Assembly: GCF_001693415.1 (NCBI RefSeq) | Contig: NZ_MAKX01000001.1 | Location: forward strand, 1,258,047 to 1,322,046 | Direction of reading: 5' to 3' | DNA length: 64,000 nucleotides | Source of the DNA: Tenacibaculum soleae | GTDB lineage: Bacteria; Bacteroidota; Bacteroidia; Flavobacteriales; Flavobacteriaceae | Shown here: piece by piece, positions 25,601 to 34,625 of the stretch | Numbering within the stretch: position 1 is the first letter of the stretch | Layout: the number at the start of each line of letters is the position of its first letter | Notes under the pieces: generated by a model | What the model saw: the letters and a program-made list of their open reading frames with translations, nothing else | The model's database searches: none | What the model was told of the DNA's origin: nothing | Translations under genes and position numbers: made by a program

Positions 25601-26696
25601 CGTTAAAAATTTTTGAAACAGTTGTTATCATTTTCGAATTATTAGAATACGTAAGTTGATAACAAGGTAGGTTTGAAAACCAGTTTAAGAAAACTTCAAC
25701 ATTTTCTTGTATTGGTGATAACCAAGAGTCAGGTACTAACTGTTCAAAGGCTTTGGTATTAGGTATTTTATTAATAATCAGGTCACTATCTTTTTTGTAT
25801 TTAATAAAAACGAGTGCTTTGCATTTTTCCTTTTGTTTATAGTTTGTGTTGTTTGTAGGTAAATATCTAACAATTTTATTTAATCTTTTAAAGTGGTATT
25901 CAGCAGAATTTTGTAGTTCAGGATAAATAGGAAGTAAAGTAGTTAAGCTATTTTTTTTAATTGAAATAGCAGAAGGAAAACTATAAACTTCTTGTTTTTT
26001 AGCATCAACAGGAACAAAATCATCTGCTAAACAAGTAAACCTATTTGCTTGTAATAAAGCTAAAGAAGTACTTTTTCCATTACCAGAATCTCCTAAAAAA
26101 AGCATAGAATTTTTACCATTACTAATAGCTGAAGCATGAAAAACACCTAACCATTGATTTTCTGGTTTGTGATGGATTAGTTCTGTGATTTTCATTGAGA
26201 ATTTCCCTTGAAAATAATGGACATTATTTAAAGTCCATGTTCCGATAACATTGTTGTTTATAGCAAAGCAAATGTGCTTTTTATCACTATACACTTCAAA
26301 ATGATGTGTTATTTTTTTATTTATATTACCTTCTAAGTATGCAAATTTTGGGTGTACTAATGAGTATTCATATTCAGATAAGTAATGTACTTTGAAAGTA
26401 ATATCATTTACTTGATAAAACTTTTCGTATTCGAATTTTTTTGGTTTTAAAATAGGAGGTAAATCACGTTTAGTTGAGTTTTGGGAATTTAGTAAACTGT
26501 TTATGTCTGCGATTAAGTTTTCTATTTCTTGGAGAGGTATATTTATTTTATTGCTAATTTTAGTTATAATGGTTTGTTTATCAATATTTTTATATAGTAA
26601 AGAAAGTGTTTCAGCAACTAAAGGTTCAACAACAATATATTCGTTTGAATCTTTAAACCAAATAATATTTTTATTTTCTATTTTTTTAATAATCAT
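25590..26696 (-). CDS. PqqD-like domain fused to an HPr-kinase-like protein
   Basis: A 368-residue protein. Residues 1-72 have a PqqD/RRE-like pattern (WFKDSNEYIVVEPLVAETLS, then helices with QTIITKISNKINIPLQEIEN); such domains bind leader peptides. Residues about 185-330 match the HPr kinase core: FHASAIS (H187), Walker A GDSGNGKST (202-210), the acidic pair in LADDFVPVD (D225/D226) and FPSAISIKK. HPr-kinase-like proteins in lasso peptide clusters phosphorylate a precursor peptide. Here no lasso cyclase or protease is nearby, so the substrate is open. A terminator after the short peptide gene lies 59 nt upstream. Confidence 0.82.
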   Translation of the reverse strand: MIIKKIENKNIIWFKDSNEYIVVEPLVAETLSLLYKNIDKQTIITKISNKINIPLQEIENLIADINSLLNSQNSTKRDLPPILKPKKFEYEKFYQVNDITFKVHYLSEYEYSLVHPKFAYLEGNINKKITHHFEVYSDKKHICFAINNNVIGTWTLNNVHYFQGKFSMKITELIHHKPENQWLGVFHASAISNGKNSMLFLGDSGNGKSTSLALLQANRFTCLADDFVPVDAKKQEVYSFPSAISIKKNSLTTLLPIYPELQNSAEYHFKRLNKIVRYLPTNNTNYKQKEKCKALVFIKYKKDSDLIINKIPNTKAFEQLVPDSWLSPIQENVEVFLNWFSNLPCYQLTYSNNSKMITTVSKIFNDEL

Positions 26697-26754
26697 ATTA
26701 GTAAATATATAAAAAAGGAAGAATTTTTTATACTCCTATTTAATTTAGTTAAAT

Positions 26755-26785
26755 AATAAACCCTCGAAAATTTCGAGGGTTTATT
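26755..26785 (-). terminator. Terminator after the short peptide gene
   Basis: A palindromic hairpin (AATAAACCCTCGAAA / TTTCGAGGGTTTATT), 12 nt after the peptide stop codon and upstream of the kinase-like gene. On the minus strand the region after the stem is T-rich. Incomplete termination could let the kinase and transferase genes share transcripts with the peptide gene. Confidence 0.78.
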
Positions 26786-26797
26786 TATTATAAATAA

Positions 26798-26974
26798 TTA
26801 AAAATTTCCGCCAGGAGTTCCTGGGCCTGGACTTTGCGCTTGTGCTTTTTGAGGGTTTAAAATCATATAAGTTCCAATGGCTGTTAAAGCAGCATACTTA
26901 CTATAACCACCTATTTTTTTTAGCGCCTCTTTTCTTGATATATTTTCGGTGTTGTTTTTTATTTGTTTTTTCAT
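26798..26974 (-). CDS. 58-residue peptide with Tat-like or leader-like N-terminus (candidate precursor)
   Basis: Read on the minus strand: ATG at 26974 and TAA at 26798, giving 58 codons. The protein starts MKKQIKNNTENISRKEALKK, then has a hydrophobic segment (YAALTAIGTYMILN) and AQAQ, with a possible signal peptidase site after residue 46. The last 12 residues are QSPGPGTPGGNF. SRKEALK resembles a Tat motif (SRRxFLK). I recall similar short proteins in other flavobacteria. The gene starts 11 nt after the stop of the T9SS surface-protein gene, so they share a transcript, and it lies upstream of the PqqD-HPrK and nucleotidyltransferase genes. It may be a secreted peptide or the precursor of a modified peptide. 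Confidence 0.75.
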   Translation of the reverse strand: MKKQIKNNTENISRKEALKKIGGYSKYAALTAIGTYMILNPQKAQAQSPGPGTPGGNF

Positions 26975-26985
26975 GATGTCAAGTG

Positions 26986-29900
26986 TTATTCTAAAATAAT
27001 TTTTTTATTAACTTTTCCTAAGCTAGAACTTAGTTCTACAACATATATTCCTGAAGCTATTTTAGGTAATTCAACAACATGAGTACCTGTTGCTTTAAAT
27101 TCAGATGTCATTATTTTTTTTCCTAGAATTGAATATATGTTAACTGAATATTTATCAGTTTGTAAACCTGATATTGTTATGTTATTATTAATTGATTTAT
27201 AAATATTAACATTTTGAATATCTTCTTTAATATCAGTGTTATTTGGTTTTTTTGCACTTGTGTGAATGTAAAATTGCCCAGAATTATTTGTATTTGACTT
27301 TAAAGAAACAGTATAATTTTTATTAGATAAATTTGTAAACACATTGTTTTCTCTATCTTCTAAATACAACTGAATACCAGAAGGTATATTTTTACTATTT
27401 ATAGAGAATGTGATTTGTTCACCTGCTTTACCAATTATACCTACTGGAATTACCATTTTTTGATAATCTGAGTTAGGTAATGTTTGAATTGCTAATTTTT
27501 TTCCTTCATTATTTTCTAATAATTCAGTAAATACAGCAAAATCATGCGTTACACCACTAAACATTTTTGAATCATATCCCTTATCAAAACCGGCAGTTTT
27601 GTTAGCTACATAAAATACTTTAGTTGACTTTTTACTTCCATCATTTTCTAAAAATAATTCAAAAGATGGGTTAGGAGCTTGTCTCAAAAAAGTATCTGAA
27701 CTTTGATGACTTTGATTAGCGGTAGAAAAAATAACATTAGTATTAGTGTTAGCTTCAACAAAAAAGCCTTGTGCAGGAGCAATATTAATAGGAGAGGCGT
27801 TATTATATGTTTGATATTGAGAACCATCCCATAACCAAAAAGTACCATTTTCAATAACAGAATTATCTCCGGCTAAAACTGCTGAGTTTATATAAGATGT
27901 AAATGGGTTTCCTATTAGATTGAAATTATCTCTACTTCCCATAGAAACAGGGATGGCTACATTTGTGACATTGATATTTCCAGTAATAGAAACATCGCCA
28001 GGAGCGTCTAGTTTCATTGATGCTCCTGTTCCTGATATTACAGGTCCAGTGCTACTTATGTTTAAATAATTCCAAGTATTGGTAGCGTGATCATTATTAT
28101 AAGCACCAATACCAATATTAGCACCACTACCTGTTGCAAAAGTATGATTTGCAATTATATCTTGTGTAGTTTCATTATTAACAGGAGGAGCTACTAAATA
28201 CCAATTTGTAGTTGGTAAATTTCTGTTATATGTTACAGGAGCAGTTACCGTTGCGTTGGCAATTAAAGATGCTCCAGATACAATATTTATTGAGTTTACA
28301 GTAACGGCAGAAGATACAGTAGGGTAATTAGTTACCCCAGAAGGAATAATTACATTAGCTGAATTAGTAGGAATAGTGTTCGTGTTCCAATTCCCTGCTG
28401 TTGTCCAGTTGTTATTTATAGTACCTGTCCAGGTAATTGTAGGGTTACCTACTAAAACACCTGTAGTACTACCGACACTATTTAAGGTTAAATTAGCATC
28501 ATTTGCAGAGGTATCTTTTAATGTTCCCATATTATTAGCTAAAGAGCCTATGGCGATACCATCAGTGTCTAAATCACTAATTATAACAGTGTATCTAAAT
28601 AATAAAGAGCTAGTTCCTGAACCGCTAATATATGCAGCTTGACGCAAGGTACTACCAATATTAATAGCTATTTCTGGAGTTCCACTTACAGTGTTTACTA
28701 TTATATTTTCATTAAAATTAACAGTGAAATCTAAATTTTGTCCCACAGTATAAGTTGCATTTACAGGTACGTTAACATTAACGACAGTTGGGCTATTCGC
28801 ATCAATAGCATCTGCGTTTTGACTAATAGCTGTAGTGAAAGCATCAGAGTTATTACCAGCAGCGTCTGTTAAAGTAAAGCTTACTGGAATATCGTCTCCA
28901 GCAGCTCTATCAGTATTTCCTTCTACTATTGTATAAGTAGTGGTATAATTACCACCTCCATTATCAGTAAGACCAGATACAGTTACTCCGTTAATAAATC
29001 CAGCATTTAATAAAAGTCCAGTTTCACTAGCAGTAATAGTTACTGTAATTGCATCACCAACTTTAGTAGAAGTATTAGGAATAGATACAGAAGTTATTGT
29101 TGGGCTATTCGCATCAATAGCATCTGCGTTTTGACTAATAGCTGTAGTGAAAACATCAGAGTTATTACCAGCAACGTCTGTTAAAGTAAAGCTTACTGGA
29201 ATATCGTCTCCAGCAGCTCTATCAGTATTTCCTTCTACTATCGTATAAGTAGTGGTATAATTACCACCTCCATTATCAGTAAGTCCAGATACAGTTACTC
29301 CGTTAATAAATCCAGCATTTAATAAAAGTCCAGTTTCACTAGCAGTAATAGTTACTGTAATTGCATCACCAACTTTAGTAGAAGTATTAGGAATAGATAC
29401 AGAAGTTATTGTTGGGCTATTCGCATCAATAGCATCTGCGTTTTGACTAATAGCTGTAGTGAAAGCATCAGAGTTATTACCAGCAGCGTCTGTTAAAGTA
29501 AAGCTTACTGGAATATCGTCTCCAGCAGCTCTATCAGTATTTCCTTCTACTATTGTATAAGTAGTGGTATAATTACCACCTCCATTATCAGTAAGGCCAG
29601 ATACAGTTACTCCGTTAATAAATCCAGCATTTAATAAAAGTCCAGTTTCACTAGCAGTAATAGTTACTGTAATTGCATCACCAACTTTAGTAGAAGTATT
29701 AGGAATAGATACAGAAGTTATTGTTGGTGCTTTACCATCAACAACAATAGCTTTATTTGCCCCTAAAGAATTTGCAGCACCAGGTGTAGCCAATGTTATA
29801 TCAGCATTAGTACCAGAACCGTTTTGAATTGTTCCTCCGTTTAATAATATAGCACCTGTAGATATATAGTCTAAATCAGCACTTATATCACCAACTTGTA

Positions 29901-30786
29901 CTGTATAATTAAATGTTAGTACGTCTGTACCACTACCAGAAGTATAGTTAATGGTACGGTCTGTAACACCAGTTTCTAAAGTAATTTGTGGAGTACCCGT
30001 TACTGTAACATTTTCGCTAAATGTAACAGTAATGGCGATAACATCACCTGCTTTATATGTTCCGTTTGCACTAGAAGAGTTAACATTACTTATAATTGGT
30101 GTACTACCGTTAAAGGTAGAGCCAGTGAACGAACTAGGAACAGTTGAGGGAAAAGAATACCCTCCAAAAGACCAATTTGAAGATGAAGTATTAATTAGAG
30201 CAGCACAATCCGCTAAGCTTCCATTACAAATAGTTGATCCATTATAATATCCTTCTTGAGTAATTATGTTGGCAGTAACTCCATCTGTTAGCCCTGTGTT
30301 GGCTAATGAATTACCGTTTATGTCACCAATAAAAGCAAGAAAAGTTCCAGGAGCGGCTCTAGTTCCTGTAAATGCAAAAAGCTCATCTATATTTGAAGTC
30401 GTAAAACCAGTGTCAGATTCAGAAGCTGTTCCTGAACTAGCAGTTATTCCTCCGCTATTATCATCAGCATCTGTAATATTTATAATGTTTCCTTTTGTAA
30501 TTGTATTACCAGTGTTATTTGTCCATAAAACTTCTCCTTCACCAGTTGGACTAACGAAAGCGGTTCCATTCCATTCTTCGTCTGTAAAGCGTATTGAGGT
30601 GTTATTAGGACAGTCATCTAATAAAATAAAAGAAAAACCATCATCATCATCATGATAGGCTACAAAGGCAATGTCACCTGGGGCATCAATTTGACCATTA
30701 TCATTTTGACTAATGGTATTTAGAATTCCTAAAAAAATAAATAGAAAACTAAAAATTTTGGTATTTAAGGTAATTTTTTTTTCCAT
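26986..30786 (-). CDS. T9SS-secreted repeat surface protein
   Basis: A 1266-residue protein with a signal peptide (ending GILNTISQ) and a C-terminal type IX secretion sorting domain. The C-terminal segment includes NVNIYKSINNNITISGLQ, VNIYSILGKKI, GIYVVELSSSLGKVNKKIIL. It should be exported and anchored on the cell surface. Residues about 354-666 are three 104-residue Ig-like repeats (start ITSVSIPNTSTKVGDAITVT), nearly identical at the DNA level. Further bacterial Ig-like blocks lie on either side (GTYKAGDVIAITVTFSENV and YTVGQNLDFTVNFNENI). The N-terminal 200 residues form an acidic domain (HDDDDGFSF). The role may be adhesion or display. The short peptide gene follows after 11 nt. Confidence 0.9.
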   Translation of the reverse strand: MEKKITLNTKIFSFLFIFLGILNTISQNDNGQIDAPGDIAFVAYHDDDDGFSFILLDDCPNNTSIRFTDEEWNGTAFVSPTGEGEVLWTNNTGNTITKGNIINITDADDNSGGITASSGTASESDTGFTTSNIDELFAFTGTRAAPGTFLAFIGDINGNSLANTGLTDGVTANIITQEGYYNGSTICNGSLADCAALINTSSSNWSFGGYSFPSTVPSSFTGSTFNGSTPIISNVNSSSANGTYKAGDVIAITVTFSENVTVTGTPQITLETGVTDRTINYTSGSGTDVLTFNYTVQVGDISADLDYISTGAILLNGGTIQNGSGTNADITLATPGAANSLGANKAIVVDGKAPTITSVSIPNTSTKVGDAITVTITASETGLLLNAGFINGVTVSGLTDNGGGNYTTTYTIVEGNTDRAAGDDIPVSFTLTDAAGNNSDAFTTAISQNADAIDANSPTITSVSIPNTSTKVGDAITVTITASETGLLLNAGFINGVTVSGLTDNGGGNYTTTYTIVEGNTDRAAGDDIPVSFTLTDVAGNNSDVFTTAISQNADAIDANSPTITSVSIPNTSTKVGDAITVTITASETGLLLNAGFINGVTVSGLTDNGGGNYTTTYTIVEGNTDRAAGDDIPVSFTLTDAAGNNSDAFTTAISQNADAIDANSPTVVNVNVPVNATYTVGQNLDFTVNFNENIIVNTVSGTPEIAINIGSTLRQAAYISGSGTSSLLFRYTVIISDLDTDGIAIGSLANNMGTLKDTSANDANLTLNSVGSTTGVLVGNPTITWTGTINNNWTTAGNWNTNTIPTNSANVIIPSGVTNYPTVSSAVTVNSINIVSGASLIANATVTAPVTYNRNLPTTNWYLVAPPVNNETTQDIIANHTFATGSGANIGIGAYNNDHATNTWNYLNISSTGPVISGTGASMKLDAPGDVSITGNINVTNVAIPVSMGSRDNFNLIGNPFTSYINSAVLAGDNSVIENGTFWLWDGSQYQTYNNASPINIAPAQGFFVEANTNTNVIFSTANQSHQSSDTFLRQAPNPSFELFLENDGSKKSTKVFYVANKTAGFDKGYDSKMFSGVTHDFAVFTELLENNEGKKLAIQTLPNSDYQKMVIPVGIIGKAGEQITFSINSKNIPSGIQLYLEDRENNVFTNLSNKNYTVSLKSNTNNSGQFYIHTSAKKPNNTDIKEDIQNVNIYKSINNNITISGLQTDKYSVNIYSILGKKIMTSEFKATGTHVVELPKIASGIYVVELSSSLGKVNKKIILE
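28790..29725 (-). repeat. Three 312-bp tandem repeats inside the T9SS surface protein gene
   Basis: The unit starts GGGCTATTCGCATCAATAGC at 28790, 29102 and 29414, an exact 312-bp (104-codon) period. Copies differ by only a few bases; for example AGCGTCTG versus AACGTCTG changes DAAGN to DVAGN. The high identity suggests recent expansion or conversion, and copy number may vary between strains. Confidence 0.92.
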
Positions 30787-30838
30787 AATTGTAGTTATTT
30801 TTTTGTAATTAGCATAAAGATAGTGATTTATAAATAAA

Positions 30839-30866
30839 ATTCACCTTTCGTATTTGAAAGGTGAAT
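30839..30866 (-). terminator. Terminator of the tail-collar gene
   Basis: An 11-bp stem (ATTCACCTTTC 30839-30849, GAAAGGTGAAT 30856-30866) with a T-rich tail on the minus strand, 18 nt after the stop codon. It separates the collar gene from the T9SS protein gene. Confidence 0.8.
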
Positions 30867-30884
30867 GATAATAAATTTTTAATT

Positions 30885-31541
30885 TTAACTTCTAGAAGGA
30901 TATTGACCTTGTAAACATATAATATAGTTAATTACTTGAACTGGCTGGATAATATTGAAAGGAGCATTATTTCCGGTAGGTCCTATTTGAACATTACCTG
31001 TTCCACTTACAGGGACACTTTGACCACCATATTTAGCATTTGTTGTTGTTTCACTAGAAAATCGATCTTTCCCATTATTAGCTAAAACACCAGAGCCAGG
31101 ATTACTATCATCTTCTCCTCCAGATTCAGTATTTACAGGTATGTCAACAGCACCTAAAAAAGAAGATAAAATTGCAGTATGTGTATGAGAAGGTAGATTT
31201 AAAAGGTTTAGAGACATCGTTTGTACTCCAAACCTTTGCCCTAAAACTCTTGTAGTTAAACCAGGGCCTGTTCTAGGTCCCATTGCTACCCTGCCTCTTA
31301 AGTCAGGTAAAGCAAAAGTTGTTCTACCATCTCCACCATAAATAGTTCCTATAACTGAAAATAAAGCTTGATTTTGTGCAATAGAAAGTAATTGACCATC
31401 GCAATAGGCCCAACCTCTTGGAGCAAAATTTCCTGCAAACATTTTAACTTCTCCAATAAAGCCTTCTTGTTGTGCAGAGATATTTGATATTGATAATAAA
31501 CAAATGAAAAGTAATACTGTTAATTTGATTTTTAGTTTCAT
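30885..31541 (-). CDS. Exported phage-tail-collar domain protein (MdpB-like)
   Basis: A 218-residue protein with a signal peptide (MKLKIKLTVLLFICLLSISN, cut near SAQQ). The tail collar domain follows: GFIGEVKMFAGNFAPRGWAY, CDGQLLSIAQNQALFSVIG, GGDGRTTFALPDLRGR, then LPSHTHT and NAPFNIIQPVQVINYIICLQ G. This fold occurs in phage tail fibres and in microcystin-dependent-like bacterial proteins. No other phage genes are near and it has its own signal peptide, so it is not part of a prophage. In flavobacteria such proteins often sit beside T9SS-secreted proteins, as here. Function unknown. Confidence 0.85.
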   Translation of the reverse strand: MKLKIKLTVLLFICLLSISNISAQQEGFIGEVKMFAGNFAPRGWAYCDGQLLSIAQNQALFSVIGTIYGGDGRTTFALPDLRGRVAMGPRTGPGLTTRVLGQRFGVQTMSLNLLNLPSHTHTAILSSFLGAVDIPVNTESGGEDDSNPGSGVLANNGKDRFSSETTTNAKYGGQSVPVSGTGNVQIGPTGNNAPFNIIQPVQVINYIICLQGQYPSRS

Positions 31542-31572
31542 CTTTAGTAAAGTTTAGTTAGTTTATAGTAAC

Positions 31573-31580
31573 CAAATTTA
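31573..31580 (-). promoter_or_regulatory. Possible -7 box for the collar gene
   Basis: On the minus strand TAAATTTG (31580-31573), matching TAnnTTTG, lies 31 nt before the start codon. No clear TTG is seen at the usual spacing. Confidence 0.4.
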
Positions 31581-31681
31581 ACTATAGATAATATGAGATA
31601 ATTGTAAAAAACCTTAAGCGTATAAATTAAAAGTATAAAAGAGGTTAAAAAAGGTATAGGAGTGCTGTTCTTTGTAAAACA

Positions 31682-33181
31682 TTAATTTTTACGCCAAAAG
31701 AACGGAGTAAATAAAATTAATACAGTAAAAAGCTCTAATCTTCCTATCAGCATTAAAAATGAGCAAAACCATTTGGCTGCGATAGATAAATGATTAAAAT
31801 TACTAACAGGGCTAACGCTACCAATTGCAGGGCCAATATTTCCTAAAGAAGAAGCACACGCACCTAAGGCAGAATAAAAATCTAACCCGAAGAAAGATAA
31901 AATAATAGTACCTGTAATAAAAATACCCATATACAAAACAAAGAACGAAAGTATGTTAAAAACAATAGTTTGTTTTACCGCTTTTCCGTCATAACGAACT
32001 GGTATTATTGCATTTGGATGCAATGATTTTTTAAATTCTAAAAAACTACTTTTAAGCATTATAATATGCCTTACAATTTTCACACCTCCAGAGGTAGAAC
32101 CGGCAGAACCGCCTAAGAAAAATAAAGAAAAAAACATGGCGGTAACCAAAAAACTCCACATTGTAAAGTCGGCACTTACAAATCCGGTTGTTGTAACTAC
32201 TGAAATTACTGAAAAAAGTGAATGTCGTATGGCACTTTCAACTTTTCCAAAAACCATTGGGTGTTCAATGGTAGTTTGTAATGCAGGATCTTGATAAAAA
32301 ATAATCATAACTGCTATAAAGAATGATATAGTTAAGGTTCCGAATAAATAATATTTAAATTCCTCACTCTGAATTACTTTTCTAACTTTTCCTTTTAATG
32401 CAAAATAAGTAAGAACAAAGTTAGTACCCGCTATAAACATAAAAAATATAATAATGTATTGTATCATTGGTGTTCCGTTCCAATGTGCTACACTTGCATT
32501 TTTAGTTGAAAAGCCACCTGTGCTTACCGTTGCCATGGCATGATTAAGGGCATCAAACCAGTTCATACCGGCTACTTTTAATAATAACAATTCAACAGCG
32601 GTAAGTAATACATATATTTGCCAAAGTCGTTTTGCGGTATCAGTAATACGTGGGTGTAATTTATCTGCAGATGGCCCGGGCGCTTCGGCCATAAACAACT
32701 GCATGCCTCCAATACCTAATAGTGGCAATATTGCAATGGTAAGTACAATTATCCCCATTCCTCCAATCCAATGGGTTGCACTACGCCAAAAAAGAATCCC
32801 TTTTGGCATTGCTTCGATGTCTGTTAAGATTGAAGATCCGGTTGTAGAATATCCTGAAATAGTTTCAAAAAAAGCGTTGGTAATTGACGGAATACTACCT
32901 GATAATACATAAGGAAGCATTCCTGTTAAGGTTAAAATCAACCATCCGAAGGTAACAATAAGATACCCTTCTTTTTTTTGAATTTTTTTAGTGTCAGGTT
33001 TGTTAAAAAAGTAAAGAATTAAACCTATAGCAATAGTGATAATACCAGCGTTTAAAATTCCCCATTTAGAATTTTCGTTATAATAAAAACTAAAAGGAAG
33101 TGAAAGCCACATAAATAATCCGTTAAGAATGGCTGTTATTCCTAAAAAACGATAAATTAACTTTAGATTTAGGTTTTCCAT
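31682..33181 (-). CDS. trkH: Potassium uptake membrane subunit TrkH/KtrB
   Basis: A 499-residue cation-translocating subunit with about ten membrane helices. The four pore-loop filters each carry the conserved Gly: ISGYSTTGSS, ATVSTGGFST, VVTTTGFVS and SSLGNIGPA. These line a K+ (or Na+) selective path through the inner membrane. It is translated with the regulatory TrkA subunit: the TrkA stop and the TrkH start overlap as TAATG. The first helices, LNLKLIYRFLGITAILNGLF, are typical of the family. Confidence 0.95.
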   Translation of the reverse strand: MENLNLKLIYRFLGITAILNGLFMWLSLPFSFYYNENSKWGILNAGIITIAIGLILYFFNKPDTKKIQKKEGYLIVTFGWLILTLTGMLPYVLSGSIPSITNAFFETISGYSTTGSSILTDIEAMPKGILFWRSATHWIGGMGIIVLTIAILPLLGIGGMQLFMAEAPGPSADKLHPRITDTAKRLWQIYVLLTAVELLLLKVAGMNWFDALNHAMATVSTGGFSTKNASVAHWNGTPMIQYIIIFFMFIAGTNFVLTYFALKGKVRKVIQSEEFKYYLFGTLTISFFIAVMIIFYQDPALQTTIEHPMVFGKVESAIRHSLFSVISVVTTTGFVSADFTMWSFLVTAMFFSLFFLGGSAGSTSGGVKIVRHIIMLKSSFLEFKKSLHPNAIIPVRYDGKAVKQTIVFNILSFFVLYMGIFITGTIILSFFGLDFYSALGACASSLGNIGPAIGSVSPVSNFNHLSIAAKWFCSFLMLIGRLELFTVLILFTPFFWRKN

Positions 33182-34527
33182 TAGTTAAATAAATCTTCTA
33201 CAACTGATATTGCTTCTGGTAAACAAAACACGATTGCTTTATCACCACTTTGTAATTGAAAATTTCCGAAAGACATGTGTGGTTTCCCATCTCTAATAAC
33301 ACCACCGAAAACGGCTTCTCTAGGAAAACGTAATTCTTTAATTGGTTTGTGAGTTACTTTAGCATTTTCTTGCACCTCGAATTCAAAAACTTCAGCGTCA
33401 ATATTATGTAAATTAGCTAGCGCCAAAATTTCTCCTTTACGTATGTGGCGAAAAATATTACTAGCAGCAATTAGTTTTTTATTGATAAGCGTATCAATAC
33501 CTATGGTTTGTGAAATGTTGATGTAATCCATGTTTTCAACCAAGGCAACTGTTTTTTTTACTCCTTTGGATTTTGCTACCAAACAAGACATAATGTTTGT
33601 TTCAGAATCGCCAGTTACAGCAATAAAGGCATCCATTTCTCTAATACTTTCTTCTTCTAAGAGTTCTATATTACGGCCATCACCATGAATTAACAAGGTG
33701 TCCATCAGGTCTTCAGCAAGGTTTAACGCTTTTTCTTTTTTGCGCTCAATTAGTTTTACATTAAAATTATCTTTGCAAAGGCTTCGGGCAGTTTTTCGTC
33801 CAATACTACTTCCGCCCAAAATCATCACATTTTTAATATCTATTTGCTCTTTACCAACAATTGGATATAATTTAGAGATGCTATAATTGGGTACTGAAAA
33901 ATAAACTTGATCGTTCATTTTATAGGTAGTATCCCCACGGGGGATGATAGTTTGCGCAATTCCTTCACGTTTTATCGCGATGGTAATAAAATCAACCAAG
34001 CTAAACTTTTCTTTAGCTTCTTTAACGGTTAAATCTAATATAGGTGATTTGTAACCAAGGGTTGTTCCCATGATATTAAAAACACCGTTTTCAAAAGCAA
34101 CAGTATCATTAAAAGAAGATTGATTTAGTAATAATTTAATTTCTTCGGCAGCTAAAGCTTCAGGAGAAATCATAAAATCAACACCATAATTTTTAAAATT
34201 AATACTATCGTTTTTAACAAATTCAGGGTTGTTAATTCTGGCGATTGTTTTTTTAACTCCAAGTGCTTTTCCTACAACGGCTATTGTAAAATTAGTGTTT
34301 TGACTTTCGGTAACAGCTAGTAATAAGTCAGCAGAACCGATACCAATTTCTTTTAATAATTTAATAGAGGTTGCATCACCTTTTTTAGTAATAACATCTA
34401 AATGATTGTTGATATAATTTAGCTTTTCGCCATCAAAATCAATCACATAAGTATCTTGTGATTCGTAAGAAAGGAGTTTAGCCAAATGAAAACCTACATC
34501 TCCAGCCCCGGCTATAATAATTTTCAT
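33181..34527 (-). CDS. trkA: Trk system K+ uptake regulatory protein TrkA
   Basis: I place the start at 34527 (MKIIIAGAGDVGFHLAKLLS); the in-frame extension to 34584 runs into the promoter region. The 448-residue protein has two tandem RCK modules, each with a Rossmann NAD-binding domain: the first with GAGDVG near residue 6, the second with ILGGSSIGRKTARSL near residue 230. Each is followed by a TrkA-C domain, the last around ALANLHNIDAEVFEFEV. TrkA binds nucleotides and gates TrkH. It is the first gene of the two-gene unit, divergent from radC. Confidence 0.95.
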   Translation of the reverse strand: MKIIIAGAGDVGFHLAKLLSYESQDTYVIDFDGEKLNYINNHLDVITKKGDATSIKLLKEIGIGSADLLLAVTESQNTNFTIAVVGKALGVKKTIARINNPEFVKNDSINFKNYGVDFMISPEALAAEEIKLLLNQSSFNDTVAFENGVFNIMGTTLGYKSPILDLTVKEAKEKFSLVDFITIAIKREGIAQTIIPRGDTTYKMNDQVYFSVPNYSISKLYPIVGKEQIDIKNVMILGGSSIGRKTARSLCKDNFNVKLIERKKEKALNLAEDLMDTLLIHGDGRNIELLEEESIREMDAFIAVTGDSETNIMSCLVAKSKGVKKTVALVENMDYINISQTIGIDTLINKKLIAASNIFRHIRKGEILALANLHNIDAEVFEFEVQENAKVTHKPIKELRFPREAVFGGVIRDGKPHMSFGNFQLQSGDKAIVFCLPEAISVVEDLFN

Positions 34528-34625
34528 GGTTGAAATTAAAAAATGATAGGAAGCAAAGATACTGTGCATCTTTGGGTTGTGCAAAAAATGAATTATATTT
34601 ATGTGTTATTTTGATATAATAAGCG

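Noticed and set aside
28790..29725. Repeats as a CRISPR array
   Set aside because: The unit is 312 bp, tandem without unique spacers, and lies in frame within a coding sequence.
30885..31541. Tail-collar protein as evidence of a prophage
   Set aside because: It has its own signal peptide, there are no head, tail, lysis or integrase genes around it, and its neighbours are T9SS and peptide-related genes.
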